Part shown: one piece after another, positions 1 through 8,595 of the stretch | Layout: each line of letters starts with the position of its first letter | Numbering within the stretch: position 1 is the first letter of the stretch | DNA from: Hoeflea prorocentri | Lineage (GTDB): Bacteria; Pseudomonadota; Alphaproteobacteria; Rhizobiales; Rhizobiaceae | DNA: 64,000 bases | NCBI RefSeq assembly: GCF_027944115.1 | Contig: NZ_JAPJZI010000001.1 | Coordinates: 1,674,001 to 1,738,000, forward strand | Direction: 5' to 3' | The notes under the pieces: generated by a model | Databases searched by the model: none | Told to the model about the DNA's origin: nothing | Seen by the model: the letters and a program-made list of their open reading frames with translations, nothing else | Position numbers and translations under genes: made by a program

Positions 1-1512
1 AAGGAAACCTTCTCCCGGATGGGTGAGGCCTATAAGGTCGAACTTGTCGACGCAATACCCGAAGGCGAGGACCTCAAGATCTACAAACAGGGTGACTGGT
101 TCGATCTGTGTCGTGGTCCGCATATGGCCTCAACCGGGCAGATCGGCAACGCATTCAAACTGATGAAGGTTGCGGGCGCCTATTGGCGCGGCGATGCCAA
201 CAATCCGATGCTGACCCGAATCTACGGCACCGCCTGGGCCGATCAGAAGCAGCTCGATGCCTATCTGCATATGCTTGAGGAGGCCGAGAAGCGCGATCAC
301 AGGCGTTTGGGCCGGGAAATGGACCTGTTTCATTTCCAGGAGGAAGGGCCGGGCGTTGTCTTCTGGCATGCCAAGGGCTGGAAGATGTTCCAGAACCTGG
401 TGAACTATATGCGCCGGCGTATTGGCGAGCACGGATATGACGAGGTCAATGCGCCGCAGGTTCTCGACAAAGCGCTTTGGGAAACCTCGGGCCACTGGGA
501 CTGGTACCGTGAGAACATGTTTGTCACCCAGACGGAGGACGAGCGTGTTTTTGCGCTCAAGCCGATGAACTGCCCGGGCCACGTGCAGATATTCAAACAC
601 GGCCTTAAGAGCTACCGGGAACTGCCTATAAAGCTTGCGGAATTTGGTGCTGTTCATCGTTATGAGCCGTCCGGCGCGCTGCATGGGCTGATGCGCGTGC
701 GGGCCTTCACTCAGGATGATGCGCATGTCTTCTGCACCGAGGAGCAGCTTCGGGCGGAGTGCCTGCGGATCAACGATCTTATTTTGACGACTTATGCGGA
801 TTTCGGATTTGAAGAGATTACCGTCAAACTGGCGACCCGGCCGGAAAAACGCGTCGGCACCGATGAGATGTGGGATCACGCTGAAGAGGTGCTCCGCGAC
901 ATTCTCAAACAGATCGAGAAGGAATCCGGCGGACGTATCAAGACCGGCGTCAATGAAGGCGAGGGCACGTTCTACGGGCCCAAATTCGAATATGTGCTGC
1001 GCGATGCGATCGGCCGGGAATGGCAATGCGGCACGACGCAGGTCGACTTCAACCTGCCGGAACGGTTTGGCGCCTTCTATATCGACAAGGATTCGGAAAA
1101 GAAGCAGCCGGCGATGGTGCATCGCGCCATATGCGGCTCCATGGAGCGCTTCCTTGGCATCCTGATCGAGAACTATGCCGGCAATCTGCCCTTGTGGTTT
1201 GCGCCGGTTCAGGTGGTGGTCGCGACCATCACGTCGGACGCCGATGAGTACGGTCTTGAAGTCGCGGCCGCATTGAAAAAAGCCGGACTGAGTGTCGAAA
1301 CCGATCTGCGCAACGAGAAGATCAACTACAAGGTCCGCGAGCATTCGGTTGCGAAGGTTCCGGTCATTCTTGTCTGCGGCATGCGCGAGGCCGAGGAGCG
1401 CAGCGTGAATATGCGCCGCCTTGGAAGCCGCGATCAGACGTCGATGTCGCTTGACGATGCAATCGTCATGCTGACCGATGAGGCGGTGCCGCCTGATCAA
1501 CGGCGGGATTGA
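1..1512 (+). CDS. thrS: Threonyl-tRNA synthetase, 3' part (5' end outside window)
   Basis: Charges tRNA-Thr in the cytoplasm. The frame is open from base 1, so the N-terminal TGS domain and part of the editing domain (roughly 150 residues of a usual 640-660) lie off the window. Visible are the end of the editing/SAD domain (LCRGPH near base 110), the class II catalytic core with MNCPGH (zinc Cys, near base 568), motif 2 with [10 protein letters not shown], the DDAHVF zinc His, motif 3 [13 protein letters not shown], and the C-terminal anticodon-binding domain from about base 1190. It ends at a TGA and is followed by an inverted repeat. Very high certainty. Confidence 0.97.
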   Translation, partial: KETFSRMGEAYKVELVDAIPEGEDLKIYKQGDWFDLCRGPHMASTGQIGNAFKLMKVAGAYWRGDANNPMLTRIYGTAWADQKQLDAYLHMLEEAEKRDHRRLGREMDLFHFQEEGPGVVFWHAKGWKMFQNLVNYMRRRIGEHGYDEVNAPQVLDKALWETSGHWDWYRENMFVTQTEDERVFALKPMNCPGHVQIFKHGLKSYRELPIKLAEFGAVHRYEPSGALHGLMRVRAFTQDDAHVFCTEEQLRAECLRINDLILTTYADFGFEEITVKLATRPEKRVGTDEMWDHAEEVLRDILKQIEKESGGRIKTGVNEGEGTFYGPKFEYVLRDAIGREWQCGTTQVDFNLPERFGAFYIDKDSEKKQPAMVHRAICGSMERFLGILIENYAGNLPLWFAPVQVVVATITSDADEYGLEVAAALKKAGLSVETDLRNEKINYKVREHSVAKVPVILVCGMREAEERSVNMRRLGSRDQTSMSLDDAIVMLTDEAVPPDQRRD

Positions 1513-1531
1513 GTTTCATAAGACATATCTA

Positions 1532-1563
1532 CCAACAGGGCGGCCGTCGGCCCGCCCTGTTGG
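1532..1563. terminator. Inverted repeat between convergent thrS and LysM gene
   Basis: A perfect 12-bp stem (CCAACAGGGCGG, 1532-1543, with its complement at 1552-1563) and an 8-nt loop sits between the stop of thrS and the stop of the convergent minus-strand gene. It has no clear U-tract on either strand, so it may be a bidirectional terminator of modest strength. Confidence 0.6.
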
Positions 1564-1579
1564 CCGAGCCGTTTGATGC

Positions 1580-2698
1580 TCACTGCTTCACGAGTCTGCG
1601 ATTGAACTCGTCATTGAAGTAGGACACGATCTGACTGTAGACGCCATTTGTGATGATCCTGTCGAGTCCGACGTTGAAGTCGTCGAGATACCGGTTGGAA
1701 TCCGAGTTGGTCGCATAGGCAAGCAAATGGAGCCGTCCCGGGATTGAGAAATCGGACATTTCAACATTGTCGGTGATCCCCATGTCGTGGGCGACGGCCA
1801 GACCGACGAAACGGTTGAGAGCAACGTAGTCGGCGCTGCCTTCCAGAAGGCGTTGGAAACAGTCCTGGGGCGAGTCGCCGACGACCAGATGTTCGATTGA
1901 GAAGCCGGCCTCAACCATGTCGAATGTGGAAAATCCTTTCGGCCTGCAGATTCGCCGCGTCTTGACGGTCTCCAGGGATGTGTCGCCGAGATCGGCGCGG
2001 CCAGCCTCCTGGAAGAAGACCTGCGTTGTATTGACGATTGGCTTGGATTTGCTGTACTCGCAGCGGATCTGCATGGGCTCCGGAAGCCTGTCGCAGGTTT
2101 GCCAGAAGTCCATATCCGGCATCGCCCACGGAAACGTCATCTGATAGCGGTCTTTCTTGACCAGACTTGTGACCTGCGCGTTCCAGTCGTCGATAATGTC
2201 TATCTCGACATTTGCATTGATGTCAGAAGCTTCGAAGGCGGCTCGAATGATCTCGGTTGCCATACCGTCATTCGGCCAGTCCGTATCGGTAAATGGCGGC
2301 CAGTTGTCACCGGTGACGACATAGACTGTCACGGTCTCGGCGCCAGCGGCCGCGGGTTTGTCTTCAATCGTTGCCGCCGCGGTTTCCGGGAGGCTTTCGA
2401 CTGAGCCGGGGCAGGGCGGAATGCTCAGCCGCATGCCGATAATCAGTAAATCCGGGTTGTTGCCGATCACATCCGCATTTCCGGGATATTCATAGATTCG
2501 CGGCCACATAAGCCAATCGCCGAGAGACGCCTTGGCGATCCTCGACAGTGTGTCGCCGGAGGCAACATAATACTCCTGAACGTTCTGCGTGCAGGCGGCA
2601 GGCGCCGCCGATGCGGGTGTACCGGTGCTGGCGACAAAGTGGACCGTGGCAAATAATGCGGCCGTGAGGGTGGACAAATGAGGGAGGCGGATTTTCAC
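1580..2698 (-). CDS. Exported LysM + solute-binding-domain protein (paralogue A)
   Basis: About 372 residues. A GTG start at 2698 is preferred because AGGAG lies 7 nt upstream and a signal peptide starts there (KIRLPHLSTLTAALFATVHF, cleavage near ASA-AP). Residues about 41-94 form a LysM-like module (YVASGDTLSRIA), expected to bind peptidoglycan. From about residue 115 there is a periplasmic family 3-type solute-binding domain (VYVVTGDNWPPFTD at its start). The next gene upstream is a close paralogue with the same architecture. No ABC permease or ATPase is nearby, so transport is not implied; a periplasmic ligand sensor tethered to the wall is an alternative. Ligand unknown. Confidence 0.8.
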   Translation of the reverse strand: MKIRLPHLSTLTAALFATVHFVASTGTPASAAPAACTQNVQEYYVASGDTLSRIAKASLGDWLMWPRIYEYPGNADVIGNNPDLLIIGMRLSIPPCPGSVESLPETAAATIEDKPAAAGAETVTVYVVTGDNWPPFTDTDWPNDGMATEIIRAAFEASDINANVEIDIIDDWNAQVTSLVKKDRYQMTFPWAMPDMDFWQTCDRLPEPMQIRCEYSKSKPIVNTTQVFFQEAGRADLGDTSLETVKTRRICRPKGFSTFDMVEAGFSIEHLVVGDSPQDCFQRLLEGSADYVALNRFVGLAVAHDMGITDNVEMSDFSIPGRLHLLAYATNSDSNRYLDDFNVGLDRIITNGVYSQIVSYFNDEFNRRLVKQ

Positions 2699-2850
2699 GG
2701 AATACTCCTGATCATGAGGTTGACGGGTTTGTGTTGGAACTCGGGTTTTTGTGTTTGTGAACCTTGTCGAGCCGCTGTGTCGGGTTGCCGTTGAGGGACC
2801 GCGGGCAGCTTCAGCCGCAATCCCGTAGTGCGAGGGACGCACTTGACCAC

Positions 2851-2927
2851 CACGCCGTCACCATGACGGCGTGCCAGGTATTTCAATACTCAGGCAGGCA
2901 TCACTTCACGGGCGATGATGCCTGCCT
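2851..2927. repeat. Two tandem hairpins between the LysM paralogues
   Basis: Two perfect inverted repeats: CACGCCGTCA (2851-2860) with its complement at 2864-2873, loop CCA; and AGGCAGGCATCA (2892-2903) with its complement at 2916-2927, loop 12 nt. The second is followed on the plus strand by TTTT and lies 44 bases beyond the stop of the minus-strand gene ending at 2971. They may terminate or stabilise the upstream transcript and so separate expression of the two paralogues. Confidence 0.55.
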
Positions 2928-2970
2928 TTTCCCGATCGGGGGTGGCGCTGAGTTGGTTCGGTTGACCCTG

Positions 2971-4125
2971 TTACTGCTTTGCGAGGCGCCGGCTGAACTC
3001 GTCATTGAAGTACGAGATGATCTGACCGTAGACGCCATTGTTGATGATCGTCTGCAGGCCCTTGTTGAACTCATCGAGATACTGGACCGTGTCCATCGGA
3101 TTGTTCCGATAGGCAAGGATATGGATCGGGCTTGCAATGGTGATGTCAGCCATTTCCACGTTGTTGCTGATCCCCATATCCGCGGCGACCGCCAGGCCGG
3201 TGAAGCGGTTCAGCAGGACATAGTCCACTTTTCCTTCAAGAAGGCGCAGGAAACAATCCGTTGGCGAGAGCTCGATGTGGAGGTTGTCGACCGACAAACC
3301 GTTTTCGACGAGTTCGAAGGTTGAATATCCCTTTGGCCGGCACAGTCGCTTGGCCTTGATCCCCTCCAAGGTATCCTGCGCAAGGTCGGCGCGGCCGGCC
3401 TCCTTGAAGAAAGCCAGCGTAACGTTGGCAATTGGATTGGAGTGATCATATTCGCAGCGAATCTGCATCGATTCGGGAAGTTTGTCGCAGGACTGCCAAA
3501 ACTCCATTTTTGGATAAAACCATGGGAATGTCAGCTGATAACGGTTTGTCTTGGTCAGCGTTTCAAGCTGCGCGCTCCAATCGTTGACGTAGTGAATTTC
3601 GACATTGTCGCTCATCCCGGCCGCTTCGAATGCGGCCTCCACGATGACCACGGCCATGCCGCCCTGTGGCCAGTCCGTCGAGACGTAAGGTGGCCAGTCA
3701 TCACCGGTCACAACATATAGCTTTATCGGAAGACTGGTCGTCGTGCTGCCGGTGTTCCTTGCTGCCCTTTGTGTTTGTGCTTGCGTTTGTGTCTCGGTGG
3801 CGACGACCTCCTGGGGAATGCTCTGAATCGCACCAGGGCAGGGAGGGATCTGAAGCCGCACGCCGATAGTCAGAAGATTGGGATTACGCCCGATAGATTC
3901 GGCATTTCCGGGATATTCAAAAATTCTCGGCCATTGCCGGGGATCGCCAAAGGCGGCGCCCGCGATTTTTGAAAGTGTGTCGCCGGAGCTGACGGCGTAT
4001 TCCTGCACGGTATTGCCGCAAGCAGCCGGTGCGGCTTGTGCAGACGCCGACATGCCCATCGCAAGTGGAACAGACATGGCAAGCGCAGTGGCGGGGCCGA
4101 GCAATCGGCTGGAAAAACAGTTCAC
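2971..4125 (-). CDS. Exported LysM + solute-binding-domain protein (paralogue B)
   Basis: About 384 residues, same design as the gene at 1580-2698. The GTG start at 4125 follows AGGAG (7 nt away) and opens a signal peptide (NCFSSRLLGPATALAMSVPL..., cleavage near AQA-AP). The LysM-like part carries YAVSSGDTLSKIAG and is followed by a Q/T-rich linker, then a solute-binding domain beginning YVVTGDDWPPYVSTDWP. The start of the gene lies 20 bp after the stop of the FGE-like gene, so the two are probably co-transcribed. Cysteine positions and the C-terminal sequence SYFNDEF.RRL.KQ are shared with paralogue A, indicating duplication. Function unknown beyond binding of a small ligand and the cell wall. 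Confidence 0.8.
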   Translation of the reverse strand: MNCFSSRLLGPATALAMSVPLAMGMSASAQAAPAACGNTVQEYAVSSGDTLSKIAGAAFGDPRQWPRIFEYPGNAESIGRNPNLLTIGVRLQIPPCPGAIQSIPQEVVATETQTQAQTQRAARNTGSTTTSLPIKLYVVTGDDWPPYVSTDWPQGGMAVVIVEAAFEAAGMSDNVEIHYVNDWSAQLETLTKTNRYQLTFPWFYPKMEFWQSCDKLPESMQIRCEYDHSNPIANVTLAFFKEAGRADLAQDTLEGIKAKRLCRPKGYSTFELVENGLSVDNLHIELSPTDCFLRLLEGKVDYVLLNRFTGLAVAADMGISNNVEMADITIASPIHILAYRNNPMDTVQYLDEFNKGLQTIINNGVYGQIISYFNDEFSRRLAKQ

Positions 4126-4145
4126 GGAGGACTCCTGAATCTTGG

Positions 4146-5267
4146 TTATTGAGCGAGGCGAAAACTGATGTTCTCGTATGGAATGTTCTTTGCCCGGCTG
4201 GTGCGATGGGTCAGCTTGGCACTGTCTCCATCGATGCGGCCCGATGTTGCGCCGCGAACGATTCCGAGATTGCGGAAGCATGTTCCGTTGGGCATTTTCA
4301 TGATCCAGCAACCGGATACGCGTTCGGCTGCGTTGTCGGACATTCCATAAAGGCCGTTGACGGGGCTGTTTTGTTCAACCGGAATCAGGGTCCCGGATGT
4401 GCGAACCTTCTCGGGATCAAAATTCGGTCCCCAAGGATAGTCGCTGTGTGTCGCAAGGCCCCCGCGCGCAGCGACGATCCATTCCGCTTCGTCCGGTATT
4501 CTGTAGGGCGGCTCCCCGGCTTCGCGTTTCCCGTTGATCCATTCGACAAAACCCATCATCTGATCTGTTGTGACCGATGTGATGGGAAGAAAGAGCTTGT
4601 CACTGTCGAAATAACCGGACGGAAAACCGTCCATTGAACACGAACCTTCGTCTGCGCAGGCTTTCCATTGCCTCCTGGTCACTTCCGTCGTTGCAATCCG
4701 GAAGTCATCAAGGGTAATCATTTGCGTTCGTGAAGCCGTGTCGCCAGCTGCGTGATTGGGTATGGTGAATGTTCCACCGGTAATCGACACCATGACAGGT
4801 GTCAGCGGATTGTCCGGGATTGCCCCGACGGAACTCTGTTCCGGTATGGGAACGACACCGGCGGCTGAGGCGACTTCCAGACTGTGTTCAACGGGAGGCG
4901 TGGTGACCGGCGGTTGAGGGGTGGTGTCTTGTACCGTCTGTGTCGTGTTCGAGGGCAGATAGCGCGATAAAAAGAGCGCACCGCCAAACGAAGCCATGAA
5001 CGCGACGACAAACAGTGCCAGGAGACCAGTCTGCCGGTTGATCGCGATATTGCGGGGTCTAGCCGGCGGCTTCTTGAGCAGGAAGTCGGGGATGCCGATA
5101 TCTTCGTCGTCTTCCTGATCCCATTTCAGTTTGGGTGCATTTGGTTGATTGAGCCTGCGTTCATTTCGAACAACGGCTGCTGCAAACCCGCCCGGTCGTG
5201 CTCTTCTTGATGATTTTCTGTTGATATTACGCGTGAAATTAATGTCTTGACCAGATACTCTATTCAT
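4146..5267 (-). CDS. Membrane-anchored FGE-like (formylglycine-generating enzyme/C-type lectin fold) protein
   Basis: 373 residues. The N-terminal ~80 residues are basic and cytoplasmic, then one membrane helix (LLALFVVAFMASFGGALFL), a P/T-rich linker, and a periplasmic FGE-sulfatase type domain from about residue 155 (SITGGTFTIPNH, TEVTRRQW, YRIPDEAEW, NISFRLA at the end). The place where catalytic FGE proteins carry the active-site cysteines reads VRGATSGRIDGDSA without cysteine, so sulfatase activation is unlikely; the visible cysteines (CADEGSC, GCWIMK, GTCF) look like structural disulfides. It probably heads an operon with the LysM/solute-binding gene that follows, and could be a partner in the same periplasmic process. 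That link is inference. Confidence 0.75.
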   Translation of the reverse strand: MNRVSGQDINFTRNINRKSSRRARPGGFAAAVVRNERRLNQPNAPKLKWDQEDDEDIGIPDFLLKKPPARPRNIAINRQTGLLALFVVAFMASFGGALFLSRYLPSNTTQTVQDTTPQPPVTTPPVEHSLEVASAAGVVPIPEQSSVGAIPDNPLTPVMVSITGGTFTIPNHAAGDTASRTQMITLDDFRIATTEVTRRQWKACADEGSCSMDGFPSGYFDSDKLFLPITSVTTDQMMGFVEWINGKREAGEPPYRIPDEAEWIVAARGGLATHSDYPWGPNFDPEKVRTSGTLIPVEQNSPVNGLYGMSDNAAERVSGCWIMKMPNGTCFRNLGIVRGATSGRIDGDSAKLTHRTSRAKNIPYENISFRLAQ

Positions 5268-5292
5268 TAACTTTCTTACCCCGGAAAGTTAA
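5267..5292 (-). promoter_or_regulatory. Hairpin over the start codon of the FGE-like gene
   Basis: TTAACTTTC (5267-5275) and GAAAGTTAA (5284-5292) form a 9-bp stem with an 8-nt loop. On the minus-strand mRNA the stem includes the first base of the ATG start codon and the purine-rich sequence just before it. It could limit ribosome access, or simply be an operator. No experimental basis. Confidence 0.4.
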
Positions 5293-5608
5293 GGTTAAAA
5301 ACTGGCGAAAAAGACGATCGGACAGGTATACGCCTTGCATGGATTCTGTCCCAACAGAGCGGCTTCATCCGAGAACTGGACTCTCGCGCGCTCGGCAATT
5401 CAGTTGGGCATGGCCTCCAAATCAAAACATCGTTCTGCAAAATCCTCCCGACCGTTGCCGGCGTAAAAATAGTGGAGAACGAATGTCGGCCCAAACTATG
5501 GCGAACACACCGCGATGCTGCCGCATTCTTGACAATTTGCCATCAAGAATTGTGTCGCCGTGAAGCAAAATTATAGGATGTGTTGCCGTAATTCGGACTT
5601 AATTCGGC
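5268..5608. other. Non-coding interval between FGE-like gene and DUF2459 gene
   Basis: 341 bp upstream of the minus-strand FGE-like gene and downstream of the minus-strand DUF2459 gene. Apart from the start-codon hairpin at its left edge I see no gene, clear terminator or confident promoter. Confidence 0.5.
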
Positions 5609-6331
5609 TCAGTCAGCAGATTGTATGCGGTTCATATTCCACTCGATTGACTGAGCGAACGGCGTCCAATAGCCGACTTCGACACCGGCCTGACGCAGGG
5701 CCTGTCCTGTCCACGCATTGCATCCGTAAAACGGGTTGAAGCGACCGGTTGCCCGGTAAAACACATCGCCAAAGCCTTGCGTCACGCCATCAAGCAGTTC
5801 GACATCGCCATTCATGTCCGTGTCAAATGAGGCGGCGATGAAGCGGACAAGCCTCTCGTATTGATCATTGTCGAGGTCGACACGAAAGACGCCGAGACCA
5901 TGGGGTGCGACCGGCAATGGCAACACATGTATAACCGAGCGGTCGAAGGCAAGCGATCGCACGATGATACTTGCAGTCAGATCCGACAAGGCAAGCAGGC
6001 TTGTATAGGCGGTTTGAGATCCCCATCCGAAAACCAGGTAACGGGCGCCTTCCAGGCCGTGTGGAAGATCATCCGACTGTACCGGCACATTGGCGGGCGC
6101 GCGACCGCCGATGACGGGCAGCGCAATGTCGCTGTGAAATCCATTTGAGAGCACATAGACGGTGTGTACAGGTGTTGACGCCGGCGACTTGCCTGGCACC
6201 GTCCAGACTGTTCCGGCAATGGCGGCTGCAAGATACAGTGTGATTATTGCAAGGACTGTTGCTGTCGTGATCGCAACCGCCTTGAAAAATCGCCGGGTGA
6301 ATGATCGGCTGCTCATTTTCCAGTCTGACAT
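5609..6331 (-). CDS. DUF2459 family (TIGR02117-like) membrane-anchored protein
   Basis: 240 residues with a basic N-terminus, one membrane helix (about residues 16-38, VAITTATVLAIITLYLAAAI) and a periplasmic domain typical of the DUF2459 family: VYVLSNGFHSDIALP, FGWGSQTAYT, NPFYGCNAWTGQALRQAGV. The conserved H and C residues are present (NGFHSD, GCNAW), suggesting a papain-like/NlpC-like fold, but no activity is established for the family. The ATG at 6331 is supported by AGGGG 6 nt upstream. It lies 34 bp after the secreted protein gene at 6366-7313 and is probably co-transcribed with it. Confidence 0.85.
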   Translation of the reverse strand: MSDWKMSSRSFTRRFFKAVAITTATVLAIITLYLAAAIAGTVWTVPGKSPASTPVHTVYVLSNGFHSDIALPVIGGRAPANVPVQSDDLPHGLEGARYLVFGWGSQTAYTSLLALSDLTASIIVRSLAFDRSVIHVLPLPVAPHGLGVFRVDLDNDQYERLVRFIAASFDTDMNGDVELLDGVTQGFGDVFYRATGRFNPFYGCNAWTGQALRQAGVEVGYWTPFAQSIEWNMNRIQSAD

Positions 6332-6365
6332 TTATGCCCCTGGCGGGCCTTCGTACTGCGGCGAT

Positions 6366-7313
6366 CTATTGAAGAAGCACCTCGACATCGTAGTTGAAGC
6401 CGGCAGCGACCTTGAAGTCCCGCCGGTAGAGCTGCTGCTGGTGCCGGGCGATGGCAGTGTAGTCGCCTTCGGCCAGGACGAGTGACGGAAAGGCTCCGAC
6501 ACTCTCACTGATCAGATCACCGGCGGCATTGGTTATCGACCAGGCGGTGTCGGCAATGGCTTCGCCACCCTCTTCCGAAACCAGCTTCAATGTAATCTGG
6601 GCGGCTCTGTGCTGAATCGTCGCCTCCGTCATCTTGCCGGCTGCGACGGCAATATCCGAACGGATGACAGCGTTGACATCACCATATTCCGAAACAACGT
6701 GATAGATCCCGTCGTTGAGGCGGATGATCTGATTTGGCTTGACGTCAGCAATAATCAATTGTCGTTGCCCGTTCGCGTCGCGCTCTTCAGAGTAGATGTC
6801 AAATCGCAGTTTGACCGGTGCGATACGCACGTCATTTCCGGAGACTGCGTTGAGAACCAGTCCCCCGGCGTTGAGGATAAAGTCCTGCGCGTTAACCGGG
6901 CCATTATCGGGTATAACAAGTTTGCGGGTCACCCCGGCAAGGCCGAATGAGACGTGAACGAAATATTCGCCGGGCTCCATGGAAATCAACGCGGAGCCGC
7001 CTTCCGAAGTGGCGAGAATTGGAAGTTTGCCTTCCTGATCCGGGATAGGGTGATAAACGCGCCATATCAGTCCGTGTTCCAGCGGGGCTGCGCCCTCAAC
7101 AAGCCGGGCATCCAGATCGACATTGCGTAGTTGATCCGGTGGCAGTGCAATTTGCGGCAGGTCGCCTGTCGGGGCAAACTCGGTCACGCCCGGAAGATTG
7201 AGAGGAAATACAGTGTCCACCGGCTGCGCATCCTGCGCGGCGGCTTGCCCTATCATTGCCCCCAGCAATACCAGAATCGGCAAAACGCCGATTTTCAGTC
7301 TGGAATGAATCAT
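6366..7313 (-). CDS. Secreted protein of unknown function
   Basis: 315 residues with a clear signal peptide (IGVLPILVLLGAMIGQAAA-QDA). The mature part looks like several beta-sandwich repeats of the prealbumin/carboxypeptidase-regulatory kind: recurring segments such as EPGEYFVHVSFG, LNDGIYHVVSEYG and LAEGDYTAIARHQ, each following a segment that introduces a modified value. I do not recognise a catalytic motif. It faces the nitroreductase gene divergently and probably shares a transcript with the DUF2459 gene downstream. Function not assigned. Confidence 0.75.
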   Translation of the reverse strand: MIHSRLKIGVLPILVLLGAMIGQAAAQDAQPVDTVFPLNLPGVTEFAPTGDLPQIALPPDQLRNVDLDARLVEGAAPLEHGLIWRVYHPIPDQEGKLPILATSEGGSALISMEPGEYFVHVSFGLAGVTRKLVIPDNGPVNAQDFILNAGGLVLNAVSGNDVRIAPVKLRFDIYSEERDANGQRQLIIADVKPNQIIRLNDGIYHVVSEYGDVNAVIRSDIAVAAGKMTEATIQHRAAQITLKLVSEEGGEAIADTAWSITNAAGDLISESVGAFPSLVLAEGDYTAIARHQQQLYRRDFKVAAGFNYDVEVLLQ

Positions 7314-7399
7314 CTAGTTCCCAATATAGCTCTTATGTCGTTTCAAGCCCAGGCAAATGGCAAATTCAAGGCGACCAGCAACGTAGCAAAGGACCGGCG

Positions 7400-7972
7400 A
7401 TGAACGAAGCTCTGAAATCCTACCTCGAGACGCGGCGAACCATACCCGCCAACATGATGACGGAACCGGGGCCGGACCACGACACAATACAAAAGATGCT
7501 GGCGCTTGCCACGCGTGTTCCCGATCATGGTAAACTGGCGCCTTGGCGCTTTATCGTGATTTCAGGGGAAGCCAGACAGCGGATCGGATCGCTTTTGAGC
7601 GAGCTGGCGCTTCGTAACAATCCGGATATGCCGGCTGAGCGCAGGGAGCAGGAGGAGACACGGCTTGCGCGCGCTCCAGTGGTCATAGTGGTCGTCAGCA
7701 AGGCGGCGGAGCATCCGAAAATCCCGCAATGGGAACAGGTCCTGTCCGCCGGTGCGATCTGCCTCAACCTTTACATGGCCGCCAATGCCTTCGGTTTTGC
7801 AGCTAACTGGCTCAGCGAGTGGATCAGTACCGACAGGGATGCGCTTGATATTCTTGGCGTTACACCCGAAGAACAGGTGGCCGGCATGATCCATATCGGA
7901 ACGCCGACCGTCCCACCGAACGAACGCCCCCGTCCGGATGTCGAAACCCTGACGACGTGGCTGGAAGACTGA
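7400..7972 (+). CDS. Nitroreductase family protein (YdjA-like)
   Basis: 190 residues; an FMN-dependent oxidoreductase of the small nitroreductase/YdjA type, acting on unknown quinone-like or nitro substrates. Family features are RVPDHGKLAPWRFIVI near residue 35, the ALR...ERREQEE stretch, and GAICLNLYMAANAFGFAANWL near residue 117. The ATG at 7400 is chosen because homology-like sequence starts there; a longer open frame upstream would overlap the divergent gene's promoter. The flavin reductase gene follows after 8 bp, so the pair is likely an operon in which both products use flavin. Confidence 0.88.
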   Translation: MNEALKSYLETRRTIPANMMTEPGPDHDTIQKMLALATRVPDHGKLAPWRFIVISGEARQRIGSLLSELALRNNPDMPAERREQEETRLARAPVVIVVVSKAAEHPKIPQWEQVLSAGAICLNLYMAANAFGFAANWLSEWISTDRDALDILGVTPEEQVAGMIHIGTPTVPPNERPRPDVETLTTWLED

Positions 7973-7980
7973 GGCCGGAC

Positions 7981-8595
7981 ATGTTCTACGAAACCGGCAC
8001 AAATGATCACGGCTTGCCGCACGATCCGTTCAAGGCGCTCGTCTCGCCACGGCCGATTGGCTGGATAGGGACGCTGGCTGGCGATGGCACACCCAACCTT
8101 GCACCCTACAGCTATTTCAATGCGATCGGCGACAGGCCGAAAATGGTGATGTTCGCGTCGGATGGCCGTAAGGACAGTGTCGCCAATATCGAGGAGACGG
8201 GTGAGTTCTCGGCCAGTCTTGCCAGCCGGGTGCTTGCGGAAAAGGTTATCGCCACTTCAGTGGATGCGCCGGCCCATATTGATGAGTTCCAATATTCCGG
8301 TTTGACTGCGACCGCCGGCAAACTGATTTCCGCGCCACATGTGGCCGAGGCCTTTGCGGCGCTCGAATGCAAGGCGGTGAGCATATTCCAGCCGGATACG
8401 CTTGAGGGCGGAAAGTCAAAATCCATCGTCGTGATCGGTCAGGTTGTCGGCATTCACATCGACGAGGGCATCATTGCCGATGGCAGGATCGACATGGCTA
8501 AGGCTGCACCACTGGCCCGTCTCGGCTACCGCGACCACAGTCACGGGGCCGATACGTTCGAGTTGATACGGCCGGTCTGGACTGAGAAGGATTAG
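7981..8595 (+). CDS. Flavin reductase-like domain protein
   Basis: 204 residues of the FMN-binding split-barrel flavin reductase family: FKALVSPRPIGWIGT near the start, NLAPYSYFNAIGDRP, DSVANIEETGEFSASL, and the C-terminal PLARLGYRDHS. The family binds FMN and reduces free flavin or flavin-linked substrates; the actual substrate is not shown. Start at 7981 gives MFYETGTNDHG, typical of the family. The stop codon overlaps by four bases the stop of the convergent CitE-like gene. Confidence 0.87.
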   Translation: MFYETGTNDHGLPHDPFKALVSPRPIGWIGTLAGDGTPNLAPYSYFNAIGDRPKMVMFASDGRKDSVANIEETGEFSASLASRVLAEKVIATSVDAPAHIDEFQYSGLTATAGKLISAPHVAEAFAALECKAVSIFQPDTLEGGKSKSIVVIGQVVGIHIDEGIIADGRIDMAKAAPLARLGYRDHSHGADTFELIRPVWTEKD

